Shown piece after piece: positions 51,752 through 60,470 of a stretch of 64,000 nt of DNA. The stretch's first letter is position 1. Each line of letters starts with the position of its first letter. The notes beneath the pieces were generated by a model. The model made no database searches. It was given only the letters and a program-made list of their open reading frames with translations, and was not told the origin of the DNA. The stretch is from NCBI GenBank assembly GCA_963728355.1, contig CAVSJQ010000014.1, forward strand, positions 310,001 through 374,000. The letters are read 5' to 3'. The translations under genes were made by a program, and so were the position numbers. This DNA is from Sva-07 sp963728355. Lineage in GTDB: Bacteria > Actinomycetota > Acidimicrobiia > Acidimicrobiales > Ilumatobacteraceae.

Positions 51752-52777
51752 TCAGCCATCACCGATCAGGTTACGCAGCTCGACCAGCGGGCGCGGCCCC
51801 ACGTGGCTGATGACCTCGGCGGCCGCGATCGTCCCATAGCGACCGCACGTCTCGAGGTCGCGCCCGGATGTCAGTCCATGCAGGAAGCCGGCCGCGAACA
51901 GATCGCCGGCTCCGGTGGTGTCGATCACGCGGTCGACGGGCATCGCCGGCACGCGCACCAGCTCGTCGGGCGTCACGATCACACACCCATCGGCGCCGAC
52001 GGTGATCGCGGCGAACTCGCACTCGTCACGCAGGGCCGCGACCGCATCGTCGAAGGACTCGAGCTGGTAGAGCGACAGCAGCTCGTCGTGATTGCCGAAC
52101 AGCAGGTCGACGCGATCCTGCACCAGGGCGCGGAAGTCGTCGCGGTGGCGGTCGACGCAGAACGAGTCCGACAGCGTGAGCGACACCATCCGTCCGTGCT
52201 CGTGCGCCACTTCGGCCGCCCGACGGAACGCCGCCTTGGCGTCGTCGCGGTCGAACAGGTATCCCTCCATGTAGAGCACGTGGGAGTCGGCGACGACCGA
52301 CTCGTCGAGATCGTCGACACACAGTTCGCTCGAGACGCCGAGATAGGTGTTCATGGTGCGTTCGGCGTCGGGAGTCACCACGATCACGCAGCGCCCGGTC
52401 GGCGTGCCGTGGTCGCCCGCCGGACGATGGAACGCGACGCCGACCGCACGCATGTCGTGGCCGAACACGTCACCGAGGTCGTCACCGTTGACCTTGCCGA
52501 TGTACGCGGCTCTCCCTCCCAGGCTGGCGACCCCGACCACGGTGTTGGCGGCTGACCCGCCGCTCATCTCGACGGCGGTCTCGAGTGCCGCGTACAACTC
52601 GACGGCCCGCTCGGTCTCGATGAGGGTCATCGCACCCTTGACGAGCGCGTGGCGCTCGAGGAAATGGTCCTCGGCCGGAGCGATCACGTCGACCAGCGCA
52701 TTGCCGATGCCGACCACGTCGAAACGGGTGCGATCGGAGCTGGCTCCTGCAGAGAACCGTCGGGTCAGGTCGGACAC
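51752..52777 (-). CDS. PfkB-family carbohydrate kinase, adenosine kinase-like
   Basis: 341 residues. N-terminal FDVVGIGNALVDVIAP, the ribokinase signature GGSAANTVVGVASLGGRAAYIGKVG-like stretch (about 75-98), and the C-terminal anion-hole/base motif DTTGAGDLFAAGFLHGL. The GGSAANT pattern and partner genes fit adenosine kinase (AMP from adenosine and ATP), though ribokinase-like sugar specificity cannot be excluded. GTG at 52777 is chosen; longer upstream frames run into the divergent pepN. It precedes the mutase by 33 bp, probably in one operon. Confidence 0.87.
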   Translation of the reverse strand: MSDLTRRFSAGASSDRTRFDVVGIGNALVDVIAPAEDHFLERHALVKGAMTLIETERAVELYAALETAVEMSGGSAANTVVGVASLGGRAAYIGKVNGDDLGDVFGHDMRAVGVAFHRPAGDHGTPTGRCVIVVTPDAERTMNTYLGVSSELCVDDLDESVVADSHVLYMEGYLFDRDDAKAAFRRAAEVAHEHGRMVSLTLSDSFCVDRHRDDFRALVQDRVDLLFGNHDELLSLYQLESFDDAVAALRDECEFAAITVGADGCVIVTPDELVRVPAMPVDRVIDTTGAGDLFAAGFLHGLTSGRDLETCGRYGTIAAAEVISHVGPRPLVELRNLIGDG

Positions 52778-52811
52778 GAGGGACCACGCTAGCGGGGGTA
52801 CCCTCCCGTCA

Positions 52812-55361
52812 ATGGCTGCGACATCGTCGGAACTCGACCCGTATCGGCTCCCCACCGGCGTGCGTCCCACCCGGTACGACGTTCGGCTGCGGCCGTTGCT
52901 CACCGAGGCCACGTTCACCGGAACCGTCCGCATCGAGCTCGACGTCGACGAGCCGACCGACGTGCTGGTGCTCAACGCGATCGAGCTGACGATCACCCGT
53001 TGCGAGGTCGATGCCCGCCCCGCCACCTGGGAGCTCGACGCCGAGTCGGAGCGGTTGTCCGTCACGCCGAGCGCGCCGGTGGCCGCTGGCACCAGCGTGC
53101 TGACGATCGAGTTCGAGGGGATCTTGAACAACAAGCTGCGTGGCTTCTACCGCAGCACCTACGTCGACGACGACGGTGTCGAGCAGGTCATCGCCACCAC
53201 GCAGATGCAGGCCACCGATTGCCGACGCGCGTTTCCATGTTGGGACGAACCAGAATTCAAGGCCGTGTTCGCGGTCACGCTCGACGTCGACGACGACCTG
53301 ACAGCGATCTCGAACGCCCCAGTGATCGACGAAACCACCGCGGACGGCCGGCACGTGATCCGTTTCGCCGACACGATGGTCATGAGCAGTTACCTGGTGG
53401 CGATGGTGGTCGGCCGCTTGGAGACGACCGCCGTCGTCGACGTCGACGGTGTTCCCCTCAGGATCGTGCACGTCCCGGGCAAGGGGCACCTCACCGAGTT
53501 CGCGCTCGACGTCGGGACGTTCTGCCTGCGGTGGTTCCAGGACTACTACGGCATCGCCTATCCCGGCGACAAGGTCGATCTCATCGCACTGCCCGACTTC
53601 GCGGCCGGCGCCATGGAGAACCTGGGCTGCATCACGTTCCGCGAGAGCCTGCTGCTGGTCGATCCGGCCACGAGCACCCAGAACGAGCGCCAGCTGATCG
53701 CCGACGTCGTCGCCCACGAACTCGCCCACATGTGGTTCGGCGACCTCGTGACGATGCGCTGGTGGAACGGCATCTGGTTGAACGAGGCCTTCGCGACGTT
53801 CATGGAGGTTGCGGCCTGTGATGCCTACCGCCCGGACTGGGAGCGCTGGACGGCGTTCGGCGTCGAGCGCAGTGCAGCGTTCGAGACCGACTCGCTCGCC
53901 AGCACACGCCCGGTCGAGTTCGAGGTACGGTCACCCGCCGACTGTGAGGGCATGTTCGACGTGCTCACCTATCAGAAGGGTGGGGCGTTGCTGCGCATGC
54001 TCGAGCAGTACCTCGGCGCCGAACGCTTCCGTGAGGGCGTCAGCCACTACCTGTCGCTCCACAGTTACGCGAACACCGAGACCAACGACCTGTGGGACGC
54101 CATCGAGGCGACCAGCGGTCAACCGGTGCGCCGCATCATGGATTCATGGATCTGGCAGCCCGGCTACCCGCTGGTGAGCGCTGCGGTCGTCGACGGCGCC
54201 CTCGAGCTGCGCCAGCGCCGGTTCCGCTTCGACGACGACGACCCCGCAACCGCCGAGGCGGAGACCGGCGGCCAACGATGGGCGATTCCCGTGCACGTAC
54301 GTGTCGGCGAGACCACGACGACGCTGCTGCTCGACGACACGGTCACTGCGCTCGCACTCGACGACCACTCGCAACCGATCGTCGTCAACGCCGGCGGCCA
54401 CGGTTTCTACCGCGTCGACTACAGCAGCCAACTCCGTTCCCGGCTCGACGGCGCGGCCGTCGCCTCGATGTCGACGCTCGAGCGGTACAACCTCGTCGAC
54501 GACGCATGGGCGGCCACCGTCGCCGGTCGCATGTCGGCGGCCGAGCTCCGGGGATTCCTCGACGCCTTCGCCGGCGAACGTGAGCATGCGGTCTGGCAGG
54601 CGATCGCCCGGGCCCTGCGCGGCCTCGGCCGGCTGGTCGACGACGGCCCCGAGCGCGATCGCTTCCAGGCACACGTGCGCAGTCTCGCCTCACCGGCCCT
54701 CGAGTCACTCGGCAAACCCGCCGACGACGAGACCGATCTCACCCGCAAACTGCGTGGCCTCCTGGTCGCGCTGCTCGGTGTGCTCGGTGACGACGCCGGC
54801 GTCCAGGCACGGTGCCGAGAGTGGTTCGACGCCGCCGGTTCGGATCCGACGGCGGTCGACCCGGAGCTGATCTCGGCGGCCACCACGGTCGTGGCCGCCA
54901 CCGGCGACGCCGACACCTACGAGCGGATGCGCCGGCGTTTCCTCACCGCGTCCACCCCGCAGGAACAGTTGCGCCACCTGTATGCGCTGGCCGAATTCGA
55001 CGACGAAGCCCTGGTGCTGTCGACGTGCGAGTTCGCCATGAGCTCCGAGGTGCGGACACAGAACGCACCGTTCGTGCTGCGCATGGCGATCGCCAACCGT
55101 CATCACGGCCCTGCCGCGTGGGCGTTCGTGCGCGACCACTGGGAGGAGGCCCTCGACCGCTTCCCCAGCAACACGATCGTCCGGATGATCGACTCGATCA
55201 ACCACCTGTCGACGCCGGAACTCGTGCAGGACACGTCCGCCTTCTTCGCCGACCACCCGATCGAACAGGCCACCAAGACCCTCGAACAGGTGCTGGAACG
55301 CCAGCGGGTCAACATGCGCCTGCGCCTCCGGGAAGCCGCACGAGGCGCAGGCGCCAGCTGA
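52812..55361 (+). CDS. pepN: Aminopeptidase N (M1 family)
   Basis: 849 residues, full actinobacterial PepN length. Substrate-anchoring GAMEN motif (about 271-275), zinc-binding HELAHMWFGDLVTMRWWNG (HExxH near 303, distal Glu in LNEAFA), and a long C-terminal ERAP1-like helical domain. Removes N-terminal residues from peptides in the cytoplasm. ATG at 52812 gives the standard start just ahead of the YRLPTGVRPTRYDV beta-sandwich. Divergent from the adenosine kinase-like gene by 34 bp. Confidence 0.96.
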   Translation: MAATSSELDPYRLPTGVRPTRYDVRLRPLLTEATFTGTVRIELDVDEPTDVLVLNAIELTITRCEVDARPATWELDAESERLSVTPSAPVAAGTSVLTIEFEGILNNKLRGFYRSTYVDDDGVEQVIATTQMQATDCRRAFPCWDEPEFKAVFAVTLDVDDDLTAISNAPVIDETTADGRHVIRFADTMVMSSYLVAMVVGRLETTAVVDVDGVPLRIVHVPGKGHLTEFALDVGTFCLRWFQDYYGIAYPGDKVDLIALPDFAAGAMENLGCITFRESLLLVDPATSTQNERQLIADVVAHELAHMWFGDLVTMRWWNGIWLNEAFATFMEVAACDAYRPDWERWTAFGVERSAAFETDSLASTRPVEFEVRSPADCEGMFDVLTYQKGGALLRMLEQYLGAERFREGVSHYLSLHSYANTETNDLWDAIEATSGQPVRRIMDSWIWQPGYPLVSAAVVDGALELRQRRFRFDDDDPATAEAETGGQRWAIPVHVRVGETTTTLLLDDTVTALALDDHSQPIVVNAGGHGFYRVDYSSQLRSRLDGAAVASMSTLERYNLVDDAWAATVAGRMSAAELRGFLDAFAGEREHAVWQAIARALRGLGRLVDDGPERDRFQAHVRSLASPALESLGKPADDETDLTRKLRGLLVALLGVLGDDAGVQARCREWFDAAGSDPTAVDPELISAATTVVAATGDADTYERMRRRFLTASTPQEQLRHLYALAEFDDEALVLSTCEFAMSSEVRTQNAPFVLRMAIANRHHGPAAWAFVRDHWEEALDRFPSNTIVRMIDSINHLSTPELVQDTSAFFADHPIEQATKTLEQVLERQRVNMRLRLREAARGAGAS

Positions 55362-55467
55362 ATCGCGATCGAGCGAAAAGAATTGTCATCCGGATGCCGT
55401 CGGACACCGTAGAGATGCCAGACGGTGGGAACGTCCCATGGTCAACGAAATCCGAAAGGACCATCCG

Positions 55468-56307
55468 ATGAAGAAGATCCTCGCAGGTGCCGCAGCCCTC
55501 GCTGCCGCGCTCCTCGCCGTTCCCGCCGGGGCATCCGCCCAGGCAGCGGCGAACATCACGCTGCTGCACGGCATCCCCGGCATCACCGTCGACGTCGCCG
55601 TCGACGGCGCCGTCGTCATCCCGGGCTTCGAACCCGGCGACACGCAGGACCTGAGCTCGTTCGCCGGCCAGACCCTGACCAACCTCGAAGTCCGCCCTGC
55701 GGGCACCGAAGACGTCGCCATCGGCCCGGTGCCGTCGTTCGATGTCCCCGCCTCCGGAAGCTGGACCGTGGTCGCCCACCTGGACGCCGACGGCAACCCG
55801 ACGATCACCCCGTTCGAGAACGACACCTCGGCCGCCGGTGATGGCCAGGGCCGCCTCACCGTGCGCCACACCGCCGCTGCTCCTGCGGTCGACGTCGTCC
55901 TCGGCGACGCCCGTCCGGTCGAGAATCTCTCGAACCCGAACGAGGCCAGCCTCGACGTTCCGGCCGGCGAGATCGCCGGTGCGCAGATCGCCCCCACCGG
56001 TGGCGACCCGATCGCCGACGTGCCCACCGTCACGGTGGTTGCCGGCGAGAACCTGATCGTCTATGCCGTCGGCTCACTCGCCGACGAGACCTTCACGTTC
56101 TACACCCAGACCGTGGCCCTCGAGTCGGCCGGCGACACAGCCGGCGACGCAGCCGGTGACGGCACGCCCGCCCCGACCGCCGTCAACACCGGTGGCGAGC
56201 TCGGTGCGAGCACCAACTCGTCCGTGGCCCTCTTCGCTGCTGCTGCAGGTCTCTTTGCCCTGGCCGGTGGAGCGATGGTGCTGCGCCGCCGCACGGTCGA
56301 GTCCTGA
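55468..56307 (+). CDS. DUF4397 surface protein with possible C-terminal sorting signal
   Basis: 279 residues. Signal peptide (KKILAGAAALAAALLAVPAGASAQA), then two DUF4397 beta-rich repeats beginning ITLLHGIPGITVDVAVDG and LTVRHTAAAPAVDVVLGD. A Thr/Ala/Asp-rich linker (about 215-240) leads to PTAVNTGGELG, a hydrophobic segment (about 254-271) and RRRTVES. That tripartite tail resembles a sortase sorting signal, with VNTGG in place of LPxTG. GAAAGGA precedes ATG. The sortase gene follows at 36 bp, which supports a substrate-enzyme pair. Confidence 0.85.
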   Translation: MKKILAGAAALAAALLAVPAGASAQAAANITLLHGIPGITVDVAVDGAVVIPGFEPGDTQDLSSFAGQTLTNLEVRPAGTEDVAIGPVPSFDVPASGSWTVVAHLDADGNPTITPFENDTSAAGDGQGRLTVRHTAAAPAVDVVLGDARPVENLSNPNEASLDVPAGEIAGAQIAPTGGDPIADVPTVTVVAGENLIVYAVGSLADETFTFYTQTVALESAGDTAGDAAGDGTPAPTAVNTGGELGASTNSSVALFAAAAGLFALAGGAMVLRRRTVES

Positions 56308-56343
56308 CCCCTCCCGGGCAGATCGATCGACCACACTGATCAC

Positions 56344-57144
56344 GTGAACGGCCGCCCCACCCCTCCCTTCCGCTCGGGGCGGTCGTCACGTGACGTGGGG
56401 CTCTCGGGCCTCACGGTCCTCATCGTCGCCGCACTCCTCGCAGGTGCCGGACTGGCAGTCGCCGGTCTCGTCACCCGAGGGGGCGGCGACGACGTCGTTC
56501 TCGACGTCGACAACGTCACCATCGACGTCGTCCCGTCGACGGTTCCGCCCCGACTCGATCCCACCACCGAGTCGGAGAACGCCGAGTCCGGAAACGCCGA
56601 TGCCGAAGACGGAGCCGGCACCGGAGCCGACGACACACTGTCGCCGTTGGCTCAACAGCTGGGACCACGGCGCAGCGCCATCCCGGAGGTCGTCGCTCCC
56701 CGACCCCGACCGGTGGGACTGCAGATGCAGACCATCGACGTCGCCCGCTTCCCGATCCGACCGGTCGGATTGGAACTCGACGGGCAGATGGAGATCCCCG
56801 ACGAAACCGAGATCGGGTGGTACCAGTACGGCGCCACCGCCGGACAACCAGGCGCCACCGTGCTCGCGGCTCACGTGTCGTGGAACCGCACACAGGGACC
56901 GTTCGCCCGTTTGGGCAGCATCGAGCCGGGCGACCAGATCGAGGTCGCACTCGACGACGGGAGCGTTCGCCGATACCAGGTCACCGAACGCACCGTGTAC
57001 GGGAAGTCGGAGTTGCCCCGCGAGCGCATCTGGCGCAACACCGGCGAGGAGACGCTGGTGTTGATCACCTGTGGCGGCGACTACAACCCGGAGATCCGCC
57101 GCTACCGCCAGAACATCGTGGTCTACGCGGTCCCCGTCGGCTGA
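56344..57144 (+). CDS. Class F/E-type sortase
   Basis: 266 residues. A membrane helix near the N-terminus (about 22-42), a long acidic linker (about 50-105), then a sortase domain with catalytic His (LAAHVSW, about 178), Cys (LITCGGDYN, about 242) and Arg (RRYRQNIVVY, about 254). The sequence spacing and WYQYGATAGQPGATVLAAH strand fit class F actinobacterial sortases. GTG start. It would attach the DUF4397 protein upstream, or others, to the cell wall; the attachment itself is inferred. Confidence 0.88.
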   Translation: MNGRPTPPFRSGRSSRDVGLSGLTVLIVAALLAGAGLAVAGLVTRGGGDDVVLDVDNVTIDVVPSTVPPRLDPTTESENAESGNADAEDGAGTGADDTLSPLAQQLGPRRSAIPEVVAPRPRPVGLQMQTIDVARFPIRPVGLELDGQMEIPDETEIGWYQYGATAGQPGATVLAAHVSWNRTQGPFARLGSIEPGDQIEVALDDGSVRRYQVTERTVYGKSELPRERIWRNTGEETLVLITCGGDYNPEIRRYRQNIVVYAVPVG

Positions 57145-57162
57145 GCCGACCCCGGCACCGGT

Positions 57163-57951
57163 TCACCGCTTCTGCAGCACCCAGGCCTGTTCGGCCGGGA
57201 AACGCCTCGCCCAGTCGGCGTCGACCGAGAACCGGGTTCCAGCGGCGGTGGCGGGCGCCTGGATCTCGACGTAGTCGACGACGTCGAACCCGGTGGTGCG
57301 GAAGAGTCGCAGCCACGACGAGATCTCCATGTTGAACTCGATGCCTCCCGGATCATCGACTGCCGTGGTCCAGTCGAGACGTCCCAGCCCGAAGTAGTCG
57401 CGCTCCAGGGTGAGCCCGGCAGGGGCAGCGCCGTCGATGGGCGAACAGACCATGCCGAACGGGTGGTTGCCGAGGAACACGAGCCGGCCTCCCGCTCGGA
57501 GCAACCGGTGGGCTTCGGGAATCCACACGTACGGATCGCACCAGATGGCGGCGCCATACTCACTGATCGCAACGTCGAAGCTGGCGTCGGGTTGGTCCAC
57601 CAGTTCGGCATTGCCGTGGACCCATTCGATGTCGTCGAGTCCGTGTTCGGCGGCCAGCCGGCGGGCAGTGGCCAGCTGCTGCTCGGAGTTGTCGATCGCA
57701 TACACCGCGGCGCCACGGCGGCGCATCCAGGCAGCCACGTAGCCGGTGCCACAGCCGAGTTCGATGGCCCGTCGGCCCTCCAGATCCTCGGGAAGCAGCG
57801 CGAGGTCACGGTTGGAGATTCCCCAGATCCCCCACTCCGGCTCACTCAGCGCCCAGTTGCCTTCACCCGATGCGACCCACTGCGCAGCCATCTCGTCCCA
57901 GTGACGACGATTCTCGGTCACGTGGTCGGCGAGGGGATCGGTGGCGCTCAT
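57163..57951 (-). CDS. SAM-dependent methyltransferase (class I)
   Basis: 262 residues. N-terminal TENRRHWDEMAAQW, SAM loop IELGCGTGYVAAW (about 63-75), acidic VYAIDNSEQQL, and post-I DASFDVAISEYGAAIW. Typical of Methyltransf_11/25 small-molecule methyltransferases. Acceptor unknown. Convergent with the sortase gene and downstream of the tRNA-Ala gene, separated from it by a strong hairpin terminator. Confidence 0.88.
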   Translation of the reverse strand: MSATDPLADHVTENRRHWDEMAAQWVASGEGNWALSEPEWGIWGISNRDLALLPEDLEGRRAIELGCGTGYVAAWMRRRGAAVYAIDNSEQQLATARRLAAEHGLDDIEWVHGNAELVDQPDASFDVAISEYGAAIWCDPYVWIPEAHRLLRAGGRLVFLGNHPFGMVCSPIDGAAPAGLTLERDYFGLGRLDWTTAVDDPGGIEFNMEISSWLRLFRTTGFDVVDYVEIQAPATAAGTRFSVDADWARRFPAEQAWVLQKR

Positions 57952-57968
57952 CGCTCGAACCGTAGCGA

Positions 57969-57996
57969 AGAGCCCGAGCCGACCGGCTCGGGCTCT
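57969..57996 (-). terminator. Hairpin terminator after tRNA-Ala
   Basis: A perfect 12-bp stem (AGAGCCCGAGCC with GGCTCGGGCTCT) around GACC, beginning eight bases beyond the 3' end of the tRNA gene. On the minus strand it is followed by TCGCTACG, not a true U tract. Position argues for tRNA transcription termination. Confidence 0.75.
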
Positions 57997-58003
57997 CGGA
58001 TCG

Positions 58004-58076
58004 TGGAGCTAAAGGGAATCGAACCCTTGACCTCGTCATTGCGAACGACGCGCTCTACCAACTGAGCTATAGCCCC
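58004..58076 (-). tRNA. tRNA-Ala (anticodon CGC)
   Basis: 73 bases on the minus strand with a full cloverleaf: acceptor GGGGCTA/TAGCTCC, D-arm GCTC...GAGC, anticodon stem CGTCG/TGACG with loop TTCGCAA (anticodon CGC, 58041-58043), and a T-arm containing GGTTCGATTCC. The third acceptor pair is G-U, the alanine identity element. Discriminator base A; the 3' CCA is not encoded (CGA follows). Reads GCG codons. Confidence 0.93.
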
Positions 58077-58089
58077 AAAGGCTCCGGTG

Positions 58090-58095
58090 AGTGTA
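58090..58095 (-). promoter_or_regulatory. Putative -10 box of the tRNA-Ala promoter
   Basis: TACACT on the minus strand, 13 bases before the mature tRNA 5' end, a good -10 match. No clear -35 is seen at 16-18 bases further. Prediction only. Confidence 0.35.
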
Positions 58096-58144
58096 GCGCC
58101 CGACGCCACGCTCGGCGCAGGCCGCGATGCGTCGGGGATGCGAG

Positions 58145-58765
58145 TCAGCCCTGCTCGAGCCAGCCGTCGCCCCAACCCGACGCCTCGCGCTGGCGAAGCT
58201 GGGCCAGGAGGTACACGTACCCGCACAGCGCCAGGAACGACAGGGCGAACACGTAAAGCAGCACCGTCGACGACGTGGTCGCAGCGAGAAAGAGGCTGCA
58301 CGCCGTGGTGATCACCAGCAGGAACAACACGTTGCTGCGGCGACGGCGCACATCGGTGCGGGGATCGTTCGAACGCCTCGCACGGTCGGGGCGATCCATG
58401 TGCGTCTGGCGGTGCGCCGGCTCCCCGGCGCCATGGGTGCGGAACGCCGTATGCGCTGCCCGATCGGTGTGGCGGGTGCCCGCAGGCCGGGGCCGGGTGG
58501 CCGTCGAACCGTGGTGCAGCGCCGCCTGGCGATGATGGGGGTGGCCAGGCCGGCCGGCCGCGGCGGGACGCTGCAGCGGCGACGGCGCGAGCGGCCGCCC
58601 GATCGTGCGCAGGCGCGGGTTCGAGGTGCTCTGGAGCGTGCTGAGCTGGCGGCGGAAGTCGGTGACCGACGAGTTCGGCCGGTTCTCGACACGAGAGCGC
58701 AGCATCGGGGGGATCAGCACGGCCGCCCATGCGGCGGCGACGACGAGGAGAACGAGTTGGGCCAT
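58145..58765 (-). CDS. GlpR-like membrane protein (gephyrin-like molybdotransferase receptor candidate)
   Basis: 206 residues. N-terminal membrane helix running into WAAVLIPPMLRSRVENRPNSS and FRRQLSTLQ, a long very basic His/Arg/Pro-rich cytoplasmic middle (about 50-140), then two adjacent membrane helices (about 145-163 and 167-188). This topology and the first 45 residues resemble actinobacterial GlpR, which binds the MoeA-like protein Glp (gephyrin-like) in corynebacterial cell division, and M. tuberculosis Rv0996 near moeA1. Here moeA is 3 kb away. The similarity is by eye and should be treated as a good candidate only. Confidence 0.6.
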   Translation of the reverse strand: MAQLVLLVVAAAWAAVLIPPMLRSRVENRPNSSVTDFRRQLSTLQSTSNPRLRTIGRPLAPSPLQRPAAAGRPGHPHHRQAALHHGSTATRPRPAGTRHTDRAAHTAFRTHGAGEPAHRQTHMDRPDRARRSNDPRTDVRRRRSNVLFLLVITTACSLFLAATTSSTVLLYVFALSFLALCGYVYLLAQLRQREASGWGDGWLEQG

Positions 58766-58896
58766 GGGTCAGGATCGAATCGGTGCAGTCAGAAGTTGGT
58801 GGTGATGTGGTCGTACGGGGCGGTCCGCCGGTGCGGACCGATGTGACGATTCTACGACGATTGTGACGATGGGTGCAATCACCGCTGAGACGTCGG

Positions 58897-59430
58897 TCAC
58901 GCCGTCGGACCGTCGTGCGTGCCGGTCGGCGGGTCGGTCGGGCTGTGGGGTGCGTCATCGCGGCGGAAGACGCCGGACCGTCCGCCCGTCTTCTCCCACA
59001 GTGCGAGTTCGCCGATCACCATCCCGCGGTCGGCCGACTTGCACATGTCGTAGACGGTGAGCGCCGCGGTACTGCAGGCATGCAACGCCTCCATCTCGAC
59101 GCCGGTGCGGTCGACGGTGTCGACGTGGACCTCGATCGCCACGAAGTCGTCGCCGATCTCGAAGTTCACCGAGACGGCCCCGACGAGCAGCGGATGGCAC
59201 AGCGGGATCATGTCGGACGTGCGCTTGGCGGCCTGGATGCCGGCGACACGCGCCACCGACAGCACGTCACCCTTCTTCACTTCGCGGTTCGCGATCGCCG
59301 CGGTGGTCTCGGGTTTCATGAACACCTTGCAACGAGCCACCGCGCGTCGGTGGGTGGGCTCCTTGGGCGTGACGTCGACCATGCGGGCACGGCCGAGCGG
59401 GTCGAGGTGGGTGAAGGAGAGATCACTCAT
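58897..59430 (-). CDS. moaC: Cyclic pyranopterin monophosphate synthase
   Basis: Second enzyme of Moco synthesis, acting on the MoaA product. 177 residues. MVDVTPKEPTHRRAVA, KKGDVLSVARVAGIQAAKRTSD, PLCHPLL and the signature DRTGVEMEALHACSTAALTVYDMCK (active-site Asp/Lys region) are all present. A non-conserved C-terminal tail of about 20 residues follows. ATG at 59430 gives the usual LTHLD-like start; a GTG 12 bases upstream is possible. Divergent from the maleylpyruvate-isomerase-like gene. Confidence 0.95.
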   Translation of the reverse strand: MSDLSFTHLDPLGRARMVDVTPKEPTHRRAVARCKVFMKPETTAAIANREVKKGDVLSVARVAGIQAAKRTSDMIPLCHPLLVGAVSVNFEIGDDFVAIEVHVDTVDRTGVEMEALHACSTAALTVYDMCKSADRGMVIGELALWEKTGGRSGVFRRDDAPHSPTDPPTGTHDGPTA

Positions 59431-59489
59431 GTGGTCCCGCACGTTAGCCGGGCGTGTCGCCTCACCCCGGGCCGGGTACGGTCGCCGTC

Positions 59490-60299
59490 ATGTCCGACGC
59501 TGCCATCTCTCCTCCCGGCGGGCTTCCGTACGACGCCATTTCGCACCTGCGCAACGACGGGGTGCAGTTCCTCAGGATCGTCACCGATCACGGCCTCGAG
59601 CATCCCGTGCCGTCCTGTCCCGACTGGAATCTGGGCGACCTGGCATGGCACCTCGGCAACGTCTGGAATCGATGGGGCCGCATCGTCTCGGAAGGCATCA
59701 CGACCGCCGACGGCGTCCGGGCGATCGAGCAGGCACCACGTCCGTCCGACGAACTGTTGATCGACTGGGTCAGCGCCGCGCACACGGCGGTCTTCTCGGC
59801 ACTGACACGCGCCGGCGACGACGTCGAGGTGTGGACCTGGACCGGAGCGAACCGCCCGGTGGAGTGGGTGGAACGCCGGATGGCCCAGGAGACCGCCGTG
59901 CACCGCTGGGATGCAGCCAACGCGGTCGGCCTGCCCTACGAGATCCCCACGGCGGTCGCCGCGGACGGCATCGACGAGTTCCTGACCTGGTTCGCCGCAC
60001 GGCGGGTCAGCGACGACGCCACCCCGGTGGGCGGCACCGTGCACCTGCACTGCACCGACACCGACGCCCACGTCATCGAGGGCACCGACGACCGCACCGC
60101 GGTGACCGGCGAATGGCTGGTCACGCGACTCGACGAGTCGGGCATCGAGTTCACCCGCGAGCACGCCAAGGGCGATGCCGCGGTCCGCGGGCGCGCCAGC
60201 GATCTGCTGCTGTGGTTGTGGCGACGCGACGCGGCGCCGGTGGAGGTCCTCGGCGACCCCGGCGTCGCGGAACGCTTCCGCGCTTTTCCCGCCCTCTGA
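59490..60299 (+). CDS. Maleylpyruvate isomerase-fold (DinB_2/MDMPI) family protein
   Basis: 269 residues. The N-terminal MDMPI helical bundle has VPSCPDWNLGDLAWHLGNV (about 41-59), with the metal His, and VERRMAQETAVHRWDA (about 128-143), with the other His ligands. A C-terminal SCP2-like domain contains VRGRASDLLLWLWRR. In actinobacteria the fold uses mycothiol; the actual reaction is unknown. ATG at 59490. Confidence 0.88.
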   Translation: MSDAAISPPGGLPYDAISHLRNDGVQFLRIVTDHGLEHPVPSCPDWNLGDLAWHLGNVWNRWGRIVSEGITTADGVRAIEQAPRPSDELLIDWVSAAHTAVFSALTRAGDDVEVWTWTGANRPVEWVERRMAQETAVHRWDAANAVGLPYEIPTAVAADGIDEFLTWFAARRVSDDATPVGGTVHLHCTDTDAHVIEGTDDRTAVTGEWLVTRLDESGIEFTREHAKGDAAVRGRASDLLLWLWRRDAAPVEVLGDPGVAERFRAFPAL

Positions 60300-60420
60300 C
60301 GTCCCGGCCCTCTGACGTCTCCGCCCGTTGCGGCGTGCCACACGGGGTCCGGCATCCGGATCCGGGTGTGGTGCGTCCCGCTTTGCGCGACTCACGCCAC
60401 CGAGATGCACCACTCCCGGT

Positions 60421-60447
60421 GCCCGGACCGCAACGGCAGGTCCGGGC
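60421..60447. terminator. Hairpin between convergent genes after moaA
   Basis: GCCCGGACC and GGTCCGGGC form a perfect nine-base stem with a nine-base loop in the 171-bp gap between the maleylpyruvate isomerase-like gene and moaA. Likely terminates moaA transcription, possibly both directions. No U tract. Confidence 0.5.
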
Positions 60448-60470
60448 CGCCCAGGCAGGACGGGTCGCCC

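Noticed and set aside
55380..55420. Promoter before the DUF4397 gene (TTGTCA ... TAGAGA)
   Set aside because: Hexamer spacing is 21 bp, too long to support.
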